Both the position numbers and the translations under genes were made by a program. 64,000 nt of DNA from Clostridium sp. (GTDB lineage: Bacteria; Bacteroidota; Bacteroidia; Bacteroidales; Muribaculaceae): NCBI GenBank assembly GCA_023663805.1, contig JAMPGR010000001.1, positions 35,523-99,522 on the forward strand, in the 5' to 3' direction. This document shows, piece after piece, positions 37,860 to 45,339 of the stretch; the stretch's first letter is position 1; the number at the start of each line of letters is the position of its first letter. The notes beneath the pieces are model-generated. The model was given only the letters and a program-made list of their open reading frames with translations. It was not told the DNA's origin and ran no database searches.

Positions 37860-39044
37860 TCAGGCGTATTCTGTTGTTTTTATTGACTTGACTATTTCAG
37901 AAGCCGTTTCGCGGGCCTCGTTGTTGACGGCGACATAGTCGCTGTAGACCGGTTCGGCGACGAACCGGACGCTGTCGAGCGTACGGCGTATCGTTTCGTA
38001 GATGTCGAGGAAACGGATGCGTTCGTGGAGAAAGGCGTCGACGGCGATTTCGTTGGCGGCGTTGACGGCGCATGCGGCGGTTCCCCCCTTTTCGAGGACT
38101 TCGTGTGCGAGAGAGAGGCAGGGGAATTTCTCCGTATCGGGACACTCGAAGGTCAGGGAACAGTAGTCCTCGACTGTCATGCGCCGCGCCGCCGAGGGGA
38201 TTCGGCTGTTCATCCCGAGGGCGTAACTGATCGGCACATGCATGTCGGGGAGGCCCAGCTGAGCCTTGACAGCGCCGTCGCAGAACTGAACCATCGAGTG
38301 GACGATCGACTGTGGATGGACGACCGCTTCGATACGCTCGGGCGCGATGCCGAAGAGCCATCGGGCCTCGACAATCTCGAAGGCCTTGTTCATCATCGTC
38401 GCCGAATCGATTGTTATCTTTGCACCCATGCGCCACTTAGGGTGACGGAGCGCGTCGGCAACCGTGACCTTCGCCAGGTCGGAGGCCGGTGTCGACCGGA
38501 ACGGTCCTCCGGAGGCGGTTATAATCAGCCGCTCGACCGTCGCGGGATCCTCTCCGGCCAGACACTGGGCAATAGCGCTGTGTTCCGAGTCGACAGGGAA
38601 GAGTCTCGAACTGCTGCTGGCGAGAAATTTGTTGACGAGTTCGCCGGCGACGACGAGTGTCTCCTTGTTGGCCAGAGCAATATCTTTGCCCCTCCCGATC
38701 GCAGCGAGGGTCGGTTCGAGACCACTGTATCCTACTGTCGCCGTAACAACGATGTCGTAGTCGGCCCGGCTGACAGCCTCGGTCATTGCGCCGGTGCCGG
38801 CGAGCACCTCGATACCGGCGGGACGCAGGGCCTTGGTGACCCTATTATATAATGTGTCGTCAGCGATGACGACCATCCGGGGACGGAATTCGAGCGCCTG
38901 CTCGATCAGGCGCGATGCGTTCGATCGGGCCGTCAGGAGCGAGACGCCGAAACGTCCGGGGTTTGAGCGGATTATATCCAGAGTTTGTGTGCCGATCGAG
39001 CCTGTCGAACCCAGAACGGCGATTCGTTTATCTGCGTGTTGCAC
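37860..39044 (-). CDS. dxr: 1-deoxy-D-xylulose 5-phosphate reductoisomerase
   Basis: Dxr makes methylerythritol 4-phosphate, the committed step of the non-mevalonate isoprenoid pathway. The protein has the NADPH motif 'AVLGSTGSIGTQTLD' near its start, 'LANKETLVVAGELV', the metal-binding 'VDSEHSAIAQCL', the flexible-loop motif 'HPKWRMGAKITIDSATMMNK', and 'VHPQSIVHSMVQF'. I propose the GTG at 39044 (394 residues), because a -7 promoter element lies at 39078-39085, downstream of the in-frame ATG at 39143. That ATG would add 33 residues with no homology. The dxr-rseP pairing is common in Bacteroidota. Confidence 0.93.
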   Translation of the reverse strand: MQHADKRIAVLGSTGSIGTQTLDIIRSNPGRFGVSLLTARSNASRLIEQALEFRPRMVVIADDTLYNRVTKALRPAGIEVLAGTGAMTEAVSRADYDIVVTATVGYSGLEPTLAAIGRGKDIALANKETLVVAGELVNKFLASSSSRLFPVDSEHSAIAQCLAGEDPATVERLIITASGGPFRSTPASDLAKVTVADALRHPKWRMGAKITIDSATMMNKAFEIVEARWLFGIAPERIEAVVHPQSIVHSMVQFCDGAVKAQLGLPDMHVPISYALGMNSRIPSAARRMTVEDYCSLTFECPDTEKFPCLSLAHEVLEKGGTAACAVNAANEIAVDAFLHERIRFLDIYETIRRTLDSVRFVAEPVYSDYVAVNNEARETASEIVKSIKTTEYA

Positions 39045-39077
39045 TGTTTTCGTTGGTTCTTGATATTTCCAATTTTG

Positions 39078-39085
39078 CAAATTTA
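39078..39085 (-). promoter_or_regulatory. -7 element of the dxr operon promoter
   Basis: Minus-strand TAAATTTG is a perfect TAnnTTTG. A TTTG lies 25 bp upstream, a little far for the usual -33 element. The predicted transcript starts near 39073, about 30 bp before the proposed GTG start of dxr. Confidence 0.5.
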
Positions 39086-39106
39086 CGGAATTTTTTCGAA
39101 TCAGAC

Positions 39107-39135
39107 TTGTCAAAAAAAAAAAAAGCCTAATTTTG
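39107..39135 (+). promoter_or_regulatory. Promoter for the tail-bearing gene at 39157
   Basis: A TTG -33 element (39107-39109) is followed after 18 bp by TAATTTTG (39128-39135). The predicted start (about 39140) supports ATG 39157 rather than a TTG codon at 39133, which would lie inside the promoter. It overlaps the divergent dxr promoter region. Confidence 0.5.
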
Positions 39136-39156
39136 CCGACCAACTTCTACGACGAC

Positions 39157-39681
39157 ATGGAGAACCTCGAACTGATCGCCGAGTACACCGACGACCGCGG
39201 ATGTTTCAGTTACCGCATCCTCGACGGTACGACCGAGATCTTCTTCCGCAGCGTCACATTCACCGACGACTTCGGAAGCCGCTCGGAAATCGAGCGCGGG
39301 TTCGACACAGAATACAACATCCTCCGGGAAGACCGCGACATATACCTCTACGACGCCTTCGGCAATCTCCTGAAGCGGACGTCTGAATGCTACGAAGACA
39401 ACGAACTGACCTATTCGTCTTCCTCCCATAAGACCGTTACCTACGACCCGGTCAACGGCTACCCCGTAGAGATTATCTCCTACTACGGAGAAGACCCGAA
39501 CCCGTCGGGTCGCGTCGTCTACAGCGACTTCGTCTCCGGAATCTCTGCCGTCTCCGCCTCCGACGACGCGAACGCCCCCGTCGAATTCTACAACCTCCAG
39601 GGCATCCGCATCGCAAACCCCGAAAACGGCATCTGTATCCGCCGTCAGGGAGCCAAGGCGACAAAAGTCCTGATCAAATAA
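39157..39681 (+). CDS. Uncharacterised protein with C-terminal FYNLQG-type tail, probably truncated
   Basis: I do not recognise the family. The 174-residue product is acidic and rich in beta-type segments such as 'DIYLYDAFGNLLKR' and 'TVTYDPVNGYPVEIISYYG', which resemble the repetitive leader regions of large secreted Bacteroidales proteins. It ends with 'FYNLQGIRIANPENG' and a basic end 'KVLIK'. That tail is nearly identical to the one on the FG-GAP protein at 5076, which has a signal peptide; this one has none. The most likely reading is the 3' remnant of a longer secreted protein gene now expressed from a fortuitous promoter, but a cytoplasmic role cannot be excluded. A strong terminator follows. 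Confidence 0.6.
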   Translation: MENLELIAEYTDDRGCFSYRILDGTTEIFFRSVTFTDDFGSRSEIERGFDTEYNILREDRDIYLYDAFGNLLKRTSECYEDNELTYSSSSHKTVTYDPVNGYPVEIISYYGEDPNPSGRVVYSDFVSGISAVSASDDANAPVEFYNLQGIRIANPENGICIRRQGAKATKVLIK

Positions 39682-39706
39682 GCAATCGCGAAAATAAATC
39701 ACTCGA

Positions 39707-39736
39707 GGCCGGCATTTTCGAATGTCGGCCTTTTTT
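39707..39736 (+). terminator. Rho-independent terminator after the tail-bearing gene
   Basis: A 10-bp stem with one G-U pair (39707-39716 with 39721-39730) has a TTCG loop and a run of six T. Confidence 0.9.
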
Positions 39737-39804
39737 ACAATCATTTTGCGGGGTCAAATGTGAAAATTTCTTCCTTAATTTTTTAAAAATTTAAATAAAT
39801 TGCT

Positions 39805-39812
39805 TAATTTTG
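39805..39812 (+). promoter_or_regulatory. -7 element of the ompA promoter; long leader
   Basis: TAATTTTG is a perfect TAnnTTTG in an AT-rich stretch. No clear TTTG is seen at the right distance upstream. Transcription would start near 39817, giving a leader of about 165 nt before the porin gene at 39985. The 303-bp gap between 39682 and 39984 holds this element, the upstream terminator and the small ORF at 39826. Confidence 0.55.
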
Positions 39813-39825
39813 CTCCCACATAACC

Positions 39826-39897
39826 ATGTTTGTTGCAATGCCGCGTAAAAAAAATCTGTTGCGGGGCAGAACAAAAATGCGTTATCAAAAGTTATAG
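39826..39897 (+). CDS. Candidate small basic leader peptide ORF in the ompA leader
   Basis: A 23-codon frame starts about 9 bp after the predicted transcription start and ends at TAG (39895-39897). The peptide is very basic, with Arg/Lys in 'MPRKKNLLRGRTKMRY'; an internal in-frame ATG at 39838 could also start it. It could be a regulatory upstream ORF or a small protein. There is no direct evidence of translation, and a frame of this length can occur by chance. Confidence 0.28.
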   Translation: MFVAMPRKKNLLRGRTKMRYQKL

Positions 39898-39984
39898 AAG
39901 CATAAAAGCGTACACAGCGACGTTTCAACCGATAAAATAACAAAACAAACAAAATAAACAACGTTTCATTTAAATTATCGAGAG

Positions 39985-41187
39985 ATGAAAAAGAATCTAC
40001 TTATTGCAGTGGCAGGCCTCGGAGCAATGCTCTTCGGCGCCAACTACGCATCGGCCCAGGAGGCTGTCGTTGTCGAGGAAACCACAATCTCGACCGTCGA
40101 CGTAGAGTGCAAGACCAACTACGCCACTTCGTGGCACAACAACTGGTTCCTCCAGCTCGGCGCCGGCATCCAGTCGCCGTTCGTCGAAAACTCCCTCCCC
40201 AACGGTAACGACAAACACCACCTCACCGCCGTCTATAACCTCGGCGTCGGCCACTGGTTCAGCCCCTATCTGGCTCTCCGCTTCAGCGGCTACTACGGAG
40301 CCATCCACTGGGACAACGGAACCTTCAGCAAGGCTAAATCAGCCAACCTGAACCTCGACCTGATGTGGGATATGCTGAACTCGATCTCCGGCCCGAACGA
40401 AAACCGCGTCTTCGGCATTGTTCCCTACATCGGCGTCGGCGGCACATTCAACTGGGACTTCTACGGCGGCAACCAGAACATCGTGAACGACCACGGCAAG
40501 ATCAAACACAACCAGTGGCTCCTTCCCGTCTCGGCCGGCATCCAGTTCCGCTTCCGTCTCTGCAAGTATGTCGACTTCTTTGTCGAAGGCCGCGCAACCT
40601 TTAACGGTGATAACTACGACAACTGCGCCTACGGCGATCCCGTCGACATCAACCTCTCCGCTATCGGCGGTCTGACATTCAACTTCGGCGGCCGCAAGTA
40701 TAACGCCTACAACCCCTGCGAATACCTCGGATATATCAACGGTCTGAACAACCAGGTCAACGCCCTCCGCGGCGAACTCGCTGCAACCGCTGCCGCTCTC
40801 GCCGCAGCCGAGGCCCAGCTCCCCTGCCCCGAGGCTCAGACTATCATCCAGGAGGCTCCCGAAGCAGCCATGCTCGCCGCTGTCCGCTTCCGTATCGGAT
40901 CGGCTGTCGTATCGCCGATGGAAATGGTCAACATCTACAATGTCGCCGAATACATGAAGGCTAATCCCGACGTGAAAGTCTATGTCGACGGCTATGCCGA
41001 CAAGGACACCGGCACACAGGGCTTCAACATGAAACTGTCGCAGCGCCGCGCCGACAACGTCATCAAGATCCTGACCGACGAATATGGAATCGCTGCCAAC
41101 CGTCTCGAAGCGAAAGCCTTCGGTTGCGACGAACAGCCCTACAGCACCAACAACTGGAACCGAATTGTTCTCTTCCGTGTGAAATAA
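39985..41187 (+). CDS. OmpA-family outer-membrane porin/peptidoglycan-binding protein
   Basis: The 400-residue protein has a signal peptide ending 'NYASAQ' (about residue 24) and an N-terminal beta-barrel (about 40-245). Next comes a short Ala/Glu-rich linker helix ('LRGELAATAAALAAAEAQ'). A C-terminal OmpA domain (about 295-400) has 'VYVDGYADKDTGTQGFN' and 'LSQRRADNVIKIL', the peptidoglycan-binding core. It is probably a major surface protein: it has a long leader, C-ending codons almost throughout and a strong terminator. It resembles the abundant OmpA-like proteins of Bacteroidales. It is monocistronic. Confidence 0.93.
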   Translation: MKKNLLIAVAGLGAMLFGANYASAQEAVVVEETTISTVDVECKTNYATSWHNNWFLQLGAGIQSPFVENSLPNGNDKHHLTAVYNLGVGHWFSPYLALRFSGYYGAIHWDNGTFSKAKSANLNLDLMWDMLNSISGPNENRVFGIVPYIGVGGTFNWDFYGGNQNIVNDHGKIKHNQWLLPVSAGIQFRFRLCKYVDFFVEGRATFNGDNYDNCAYGDPVDINLSAIGGLTFNFGGRKYNAYNPCEYLGYINGLNNQVNALRGELAATAAALAAAEAQLPCPEAQTIIQEAPEAAMLAAVRFRIGSAVVSPMEMVNIYNVAEYMKANPDVKVYVDGYADKDTGTQGFNMKLSQRRADNVIKILTDEYGIAANRLEAKAFGCDEQPYSTNNWNRIVLFRVK

Positions 41188-41218
41188 AAAGTAGAATTAC
41201 ATCAACCTGCTTAAACTG

Positions 41219-41251
41219 CGCCCCCTCCGGCTTCCCGGAGGGGGCGTTTTT
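41219..41251 (+). terminator. Strong rho-independent terminator after ompA
   Basis: A 12-bp perfect GC-rich stem (41219-41230 with 41235-41246), a CTTC loop and five T follow the porin gene by 31 bp. Confidence 0.95.
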
Positions 41252-41293
41252 CGAATGATCTCGTTCGATATTCGTTCGATATGGTCATTATTA

Positions 41294-41323
41294 TTGTGAG
41301 AATTGTTATTATTTGTACCTTTG
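41294..41323 (+). promoter_or_regulatory. Promoter-like element with no gene downstream
   Basis: TTG (41294-41296), a 19-bp spacer and TACCTTTG (41316-41323) match the Bacteroidota consensus. The next about 150 bp hold no convincing coding frame on this strand, and beyond that a transcript would run antisense into the ABC ATPase gene. It could belong to a small RNA or be fortuitous. Confidence 0.4.
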
Positions 41324-41478
41324 TAAACTATATAAACTCAACGGTGGTCACCTCCCAAGGTGGAAGCAGACCTAAACCCATTGCAAATATATCTTCACTT
41401 CTCATGCCCAAAGTTAGTAAATTTCGGTCTATCGCAAGTCATATTACCCACTCAATTCGTAACAGAGCCATACCGTCG

Positions 41479-42237
41479 CTATTTCGTCATGACTATCGTC
41501 GAGGTCGCGGCGTCGTAGCGCATACGCTCGTTACGGAAAAGACGATCTATCAGGCCGCTGCAGCGCATCTGCTCCGTCGGAAGGCAATGGAACTCCGGAG
41601 TGTCGATCAGCGCGACAGTGTCACACATAGTCAGGGCGATGTCGAGTTCGTGGGTCGAAAACAGAATGCACTTCCCCACGTTCCGCGCCAGTTCGGACAG
41701 CAGGCCACATAGTTCGTAGCGGTTCGGCATGTCGAGAAACGAGGTCGGTTCGTCGAGGAGTATGACTGGTGTCGACTGGGCCAGCGCGCGCGCTATCATG
41801 ACACGCTGGCATTCGCCGTCGCTCATCGTGTCCATCGTCCGGTCGGCAAAAGCCGACATCCCGACGACAGCGAGCGAGCGGTCGACTATCCCGCGGTCTT
41901 CCGGCCCGAGACGACCAATCCAGTCGGTATACGGTGCGCGGCCGAGGGCGACAACATCGCGGCAGCGGAGGTTCGGAATGCGCGTTCGTTCGGTTGAGAC
42001 AAAGGCGAGGTTACGGGCCATCTCCCCCGGGGTCATCGTCGAAGACACCCATCCGTTAAGCAGTATCTCGCCGCTGTAGTGGCGGTTCAGTCCGGCGATG
42101 GCACGCAGAAGGGTCGATTTCCCCGAGCCGTTACGGCCGAGGAGTGCGGTCAGTTGTCCGTCGGGGATTGTCGCGTCGACGCGGTCGAGCAGCGTCCGGT
42201 TGCCGTAGCCTATTGTCAGGTTCTTCAGTTGAATCAT
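41479..42237 (-). CDS. FecE/BtuD-type ABC transporter ATP-binding protein
   Basis: This ATPase powers uptake of a metal chelate or corrinoid with the permease and binding protein upstream. The 252-residue protein has Walker A 'GRNGSGKST', signature 'MSDGECQRVMIARAL', Walker B 'VILLDEPTSFLD' and the switch histidine in 'ILFSTHELD'. ATG 42237 is chosen because it overlaps the permease stop by 4 bp (ATGA); a 12-codon upstream extension is unlikely. It is the last gene of the three-gene operon. Confidence 0.94.
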   Translation of the reverse strand: MIQLKNLTIGYGNRTLLDRVDATIPDGQLTALLGRNGSGKSTLLRAIAGLNRHYSGEILLNGWVSSTMTPGEMARNLAFVSTERTRIPNLRCRDVVALGRAPYTDWIGRLGPEDRGIVDRSLAVVGMSAFADRTMDTMSDGECQRVMIARALAQSTPVILLDEPTSFLDMPNRYELCGLLSELARNVGKCILFSTHELDIALTMCDTVALIDTPEFHCLPTEQMRCSGLIDRLFRNERMRYDAATSTIVMTK

Positions 42238-43217
42238 CGTCTTGTCATCGATTGGTTGCGCAACACGACCCATACAACAACCGGAATGCCGAGCAGAGCG
42301 GTCACGGCGTTAATCGGGAGCGTGAATATCTTCGAGATTATATCGCAGAGGAGCAGAACGGCCCCGCCAGTCAGAACGGTACCGGGAATCAGAATGCGAT
42401 GGTCGCTGTCGGCGAAAAGGAGACGGGTGACATGGGGCATCGCAAGCCCGACAAAGCCGATCGGGCCGCAGAAGGCGGTAATCGTACCGGCCAGCAGCGT
42501 CGTCGAAAGGAACAGCAGCGCACGGGAGCGACGGACGTCGAGCCCCATCGTAACGGCATATTCCTCGCCGAAGAGAAGAAGATTCAGCGGCTTGATTGTC
42601 ACGACCGCCAGTGCCAGCCCTGCGACAACCGACGGAACGAGGATCCAGAGTTGGGCCGATGTTACATCGCCGAGAGACCCCATCGTCCAGATGACGAACG
42701 ACTTCAGAGCCTCTTCGCGACTTAGGAACTGGAGTATCTGTACGATTGCGCCGACCCCAGACGAAAACATCATTCCGAGGATCAGGATAACCATTATATC
42801 CTTTATACGATGGCCGACAATGGCTATGACCGCAAGAACGACCGCAGAGCCGAGCCAGGCGGCTCCGGCGATCCCGAGCGGAAGGGACACTCCGGCTAGA
42901 ACGACTGCCGCGACGCCGAGGCTCGCGCCCGAACTGATGCCGAGCACATAGGGTCCGGCAAGGGGGTTCCGGAAGAGGGTCTGCATCTGGAGACCGCTGA
43001 CCGACAGCGCCGCTCCGGCCAGCAGGGCAACGACCGCCTTGATCAGACGGATATCGCGGACAATCTTCAGGGTCATCCGCGGGCAGTCACCTCCGGTCAA
43101 CGCGGCCCAGACATCCCCGAGCGGGATATCGACGCTTCCTACCGAGAGATCGACCGAGAAAAGAGCGACGACCAGAAGCGTCAGCAGAAGAAACAATAAA
43201 TCCGTTCGCGGTCTCAT
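42234..43217 (-). CDS. FecCD/BtuC-type ABC transporter permease
   Basis: This is a 327-residue inner-membrane permease of the FecCD family with about ten membrane helices. Conserved blocks are 'SGLQMQTLFRNPLAGPYVLGISSGASLG', represented here by its core NPLAGPYVLGISSGA, and 'GPIGFVGLAMPHVTRLLF' near the ATPase-coupling loop. Family members import siderophores, haem or vitamin B12. It lies 7 bp after the binding-protein gene and overlaps the ATPase gene. The short N-terminus starting 'MRPRTDLLFLLL' is normal. Confidence 0.94.
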   Translation of the reverse strand: MRPRTDLLFLLLTLLVVALFSVDLSVGSVDIPLGDVWAALTGGDCPRMTLKIVRDIRLIKAVVALLAGAALSVSGLQMQTLFRNPLAGPYVLGISSGASLGVAAVVLAGVSLPLGIAGAAWLGSAVVLAVIAIVGHRIKDIMVILILGMMFSSGVGAIVQILQFLSREEALKSFVIWTMGSLGDVTSAQLWILVPSVVAGLALAVVTIKPLNLLLFGEEYAVTMGLDVRRSRALLFLSTTLLAGTITAFCGPIGFVGLAMPHVTRLLFADSDHRILIPGTVLTGGAVLLLCDIISKIFTLPINAVTALLGIPVVVWVVLRNQSMTRR

Positions 43218-43224
43218 TCCTCTC

Positions 43225-44364
43225 TTAATCCAACTGCTTGTAGTAAACGAATTCGTCGTCGACCGAACCGGGGTGGAAAATCCTGATCATATCACGCAGC
43301 AACAGGTCTGGGTTGACAACGGCCGACTCGTAGTAGTCGTTTCCTCCGGCATCGTTGGTTCTCAGGGTGTTGTTGTAGACCTGGCCTGAGGTGAAACAGC
43401 GGGTGTCGGTCATCTTCGGGCATAGGCGGGAGAGTTCGTCGAGCGACGAGGCCATGCCGACATGCAGCCAGACGTCGGCCTCGGAGGTCAGTTTATAGGC
43501 TTCTTCGGTCGAGACGACGACCGAAGAATTCCCGGTCTCCCCTTTGTAGACATATTCTCCGCCGGCATCTTCGACGAGTTGCGCGAGATATCCGGTTGTC
43601 GACGGGAGGAACCAGGAGTCGCCGTAGGGGACGTTGAACATAACCTTCGGCCTGACAATGGCCGAATCGGCGACGAGTTGTCTGAGCCGGTAGTAGCGAA
43701 GCGGGATGTCGTCGAAAAGGCTCTCCCCGTCGCTGCGTCTGCCGACCACCTCGGCCAGGGCTACCAGCCATTCGGCCTTCCCCAGGGGGGATTCCTCGAG
43801 ATAGTCGCCGACGTAGAGATACGGGATCCCGTATTCCCGGAGTTTCGCTTCCATCGGACTCGCGCCGTTGACGCCGTAGAGCAGTACAAGGTCGGGCTCG
43901 AGCGAGAGGAGAAGTTCGTAGTCGATGTTACCCTCGTATCCGACGTCGCCGATCGAGTCGCGGCGGGCCTGAATCAGGGGGTTCGAGATATAGTCTATCC
44001 CGGAAACTCCGACTATTCGTCCGGTCTCTCCGAGACGGTCGAGCATGGCGATCTGGGTCGACGACATCGCGACGATACGGCGGGCTTCGCCGTCGAGCAC
44101 CTGTCCGTCGAAACCGGCAGGACACCGCTCGCCGCCGCGGAGAATCAGCAGCGATGTCACGACGCTGTCGGCCCCCTGCCAGGGGTTAGTGACTTTTATC
44201 AGTTTGCTCTCCAGGAAGTAATCGCCGCGGATATCGAATCCGGAGGCATATTCCGGCAGATACTCTCTTCGCTCGAATTGACTCATATGGGCAGTCCTGC
44301 GCGGCCTGCAGGAAACCGCCAGGCAAAGCAGGAGCGCAATAAAGATATATTTTGTCCTGATCAT
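43225..44364 (-). CDS. FecB/BtuF-type periplasmic substrate-binding lipoprotein
   Basis: The 379-residue protein has a lipoprotein signal ending 'LAVSC' (Cys19) and the two-lobed type III binding-protein fold. Motifs include 'RIVAMSSTQIAMLDRLGETGRIVGVSG' (core SSTQIAMLDRLG), 'LEPDLVLLYG', and a C-terminal 'VYNNTLRTNDAGGNDYYESAVVNPDLLLRD' segment (core GGNDYYESAVVNPDLLL). Such proteins bind iron-siderophore, haem or cobalamin. No riboswitch fits in the short leader and no TonB receptor is adjacent, so the ligand is undetermined. A consensus promoter lies immediately upstream. Confidence 0.92.
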   Translation of the reverse strand: MIRTKYIFIALLLCLAVSCRPRRTAHMSQFERREYLPEYASGFDIRGDYFLESKLIKVTNPWQGADSVVTSLLILRGGERCPAGFDGQVLDGEARRIVAMSSTQIAMLDRLGETGRIVGVSGIDYISNPLIQARRDSIGDVGYEGNIDYELLLSLEPDLVLLYGVNGASPMEAKLREYGIPYLYVGDYLEESPLGKAEWLVALAEVVGRRSDGESLFDDIPLRYYRLRQLVADSAIVRPKVMFNVPYGDSWFLPSTTGYLAQLVEDAGGEYVYKGETGNSSVVVSTEEAYKLTSEADVWLHVGMASSLDELSRLCPKMTDTRCFTSGQVYNNTLRTNDAGGNDYYESAVVNPDLLLRDMIRIFHPGSVDDEFVYYKQLD

Positions 44365-44386
44365 ATTGTTCTTTTTATTCTCTCCG

Positions 44387-44419
44387 CAAAATTACACATT
44401 TTCCCCGGAACAAGCCAAA
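44387..44419 (-). promoter_or_regulatory. Promoter of the FecBCD-type transporter operon
   Basis: Minus-strand TTTG, a 21-bp spacer and TAATTTTG form a full consensus promoter. The predicted start near 44382 leaves a leader of only about 17 nt, too short for a riboswitch. Confidence 0.82.
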
Positions 44420-44423
44420 CCAA

Positions 44424-44457
44424 TATAAAAACAGCCGCCCGGAGTGCAGGCGGCTGT
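44424..44457 (-). terminator. Rho-independent terminator after the BSP-peptidase gene
   Basis: On the minus strand a 9-bp perfect stem (44449-44457 with 44431-44439) is followed by a T run at 44427-44430. A second small hairpin lies at 44469-44487. Confidence 0.85.
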
Positions 44458-44525
44458 CATGAGTGTCTGTCGGAGTCTGCCTCCGACTACTGTTTAGACT
44501 CCGTTCCTTAATTTATCATTCATAA

Positions 44526-45332
44526 TCAACTTTCGATATCTCCGACTGCAATCTGGTATTCATGCCAGAGTTCGTCGATGTCATATTCGTTTCCAAGCAC
44601 ATGTTTAATCGCTCCGTCGAACGACCAGGGGACAACTTCGAGAGTACTGCGGTTGAATTTGCGCAGGAATTCGGGATCTTTGTTGTCACGCAGCCAGACG
44701 AAGAAATATCCGGCCGTACGATATCCATCCATATAATTTCCCCCTTTCGGGCGCGCGTCGGGGCCGAACCCTCCGTTAGCGACTCTGACTGCGTCTGCCA
44801 TTCCCTCAATGAAGGCCCAGAAGACACGGTTGGTTCCATAGGTTCCGATTCCCTGGGGTTCGAGTTGAAAGGCATGTGTCAGTTCGTGCAACAGAACGCC
44901 GCGCGTTTCGAAAAGAAGTTTGGCTGTGTCCGCGTCTGCAAAGGAATTCTCGATATGGCGGGTGCTGTAGAAAATAGCTACGTCGCCGTTGTTACCCCCT
45001 TTGGCCGAAACCCCTTCGATATCCTCCAGGGTGTAGTGGAGTTTGTGCAGGGGAGGTATGCTGTCATCCTTCGAGGAGTACAATGTCGAGAGTACATCGC
45101 CTGCCTGAAGGCGTATGTACGAACTGGCATCCGGAATAATGCGATGGTAGATATCCGATCCGGCTGTCTGAGGAGCCTTGTCTTCGAAGAGAATATCTCC
45201 GATGTCATATGTTGACCAGTTCTCGGTTTGAATGCTGTCTGTCTGACGCTCCCCGTTATGTGCTGTAGACGCATTTCCACAGGCGGAGAACGCCAGGAGA
45301 ATCGCGAGTATTGTTGTCGTTGTTGTTTTCAT
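44526..45332 (-). CDS. Basic secretory protein (BSP) family putative zinc metallopeptidase lipoprotein
   Basis: The 268-residue protein has a lipoprotein signal with the cysteine at residue 18 ('LLAFSACGN'). The core has 'LLHELTHAFQLEP', a gluzincin-like HExxHxxQ motif, and 'WAFIEGMADAVRVANG', both typical of the plant basic secretory protein family (PF04450-type). A C-terminal 'AGYFFVWLRD' block is also conserved. It is probably a surface or periplasmic peptidase. It starts 7 bp after the GH92 gene, so the two are co-transcribed, which suggests joint action on a mannosylated glycoprotein. Confidence 0.85.
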   Translation of the reverse strand: MKTTTTTILAILLAFSACGNASTAHNGERQTDSIQTENWSTYDIGDILFEDKAPQTAGSDIYHRIIPDASSYIRLQAGDVLSTLYSSKDDSIPPLHKLHYTLEDIEGVSAKGGNNGDVAIFYSTRHIENSFADADTAKLLFETRGVLLHELTHAFQLEPQGIGTYGTNRVFWAFIEGMADAVRVANGGFGPDARPKGGNYMDGYRTAGYFFVWLRDNKDPEFLRKFNRSTLEVVPWSFDGAIKHVLGNEYDIDELWHEYQIAVGDIES

Positions 45333-45339
45333 GCCCTAT

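Noticed and set aside
41281..41712. A 143-codon plus-strand frame starting in the gap after ompA
   Set aside because: It runs antisense into the ABC ATPase gene, has an atypical composition and no homology-like pattern; only the promoter-like element before it is kept.
44365..44525. A cobalamin riboswitch before the FecBCD-type operon
   Set aside because: The promoter sits only about 17 nt before the start codon, leaving no room, and no B12-box-like sequence is seen.
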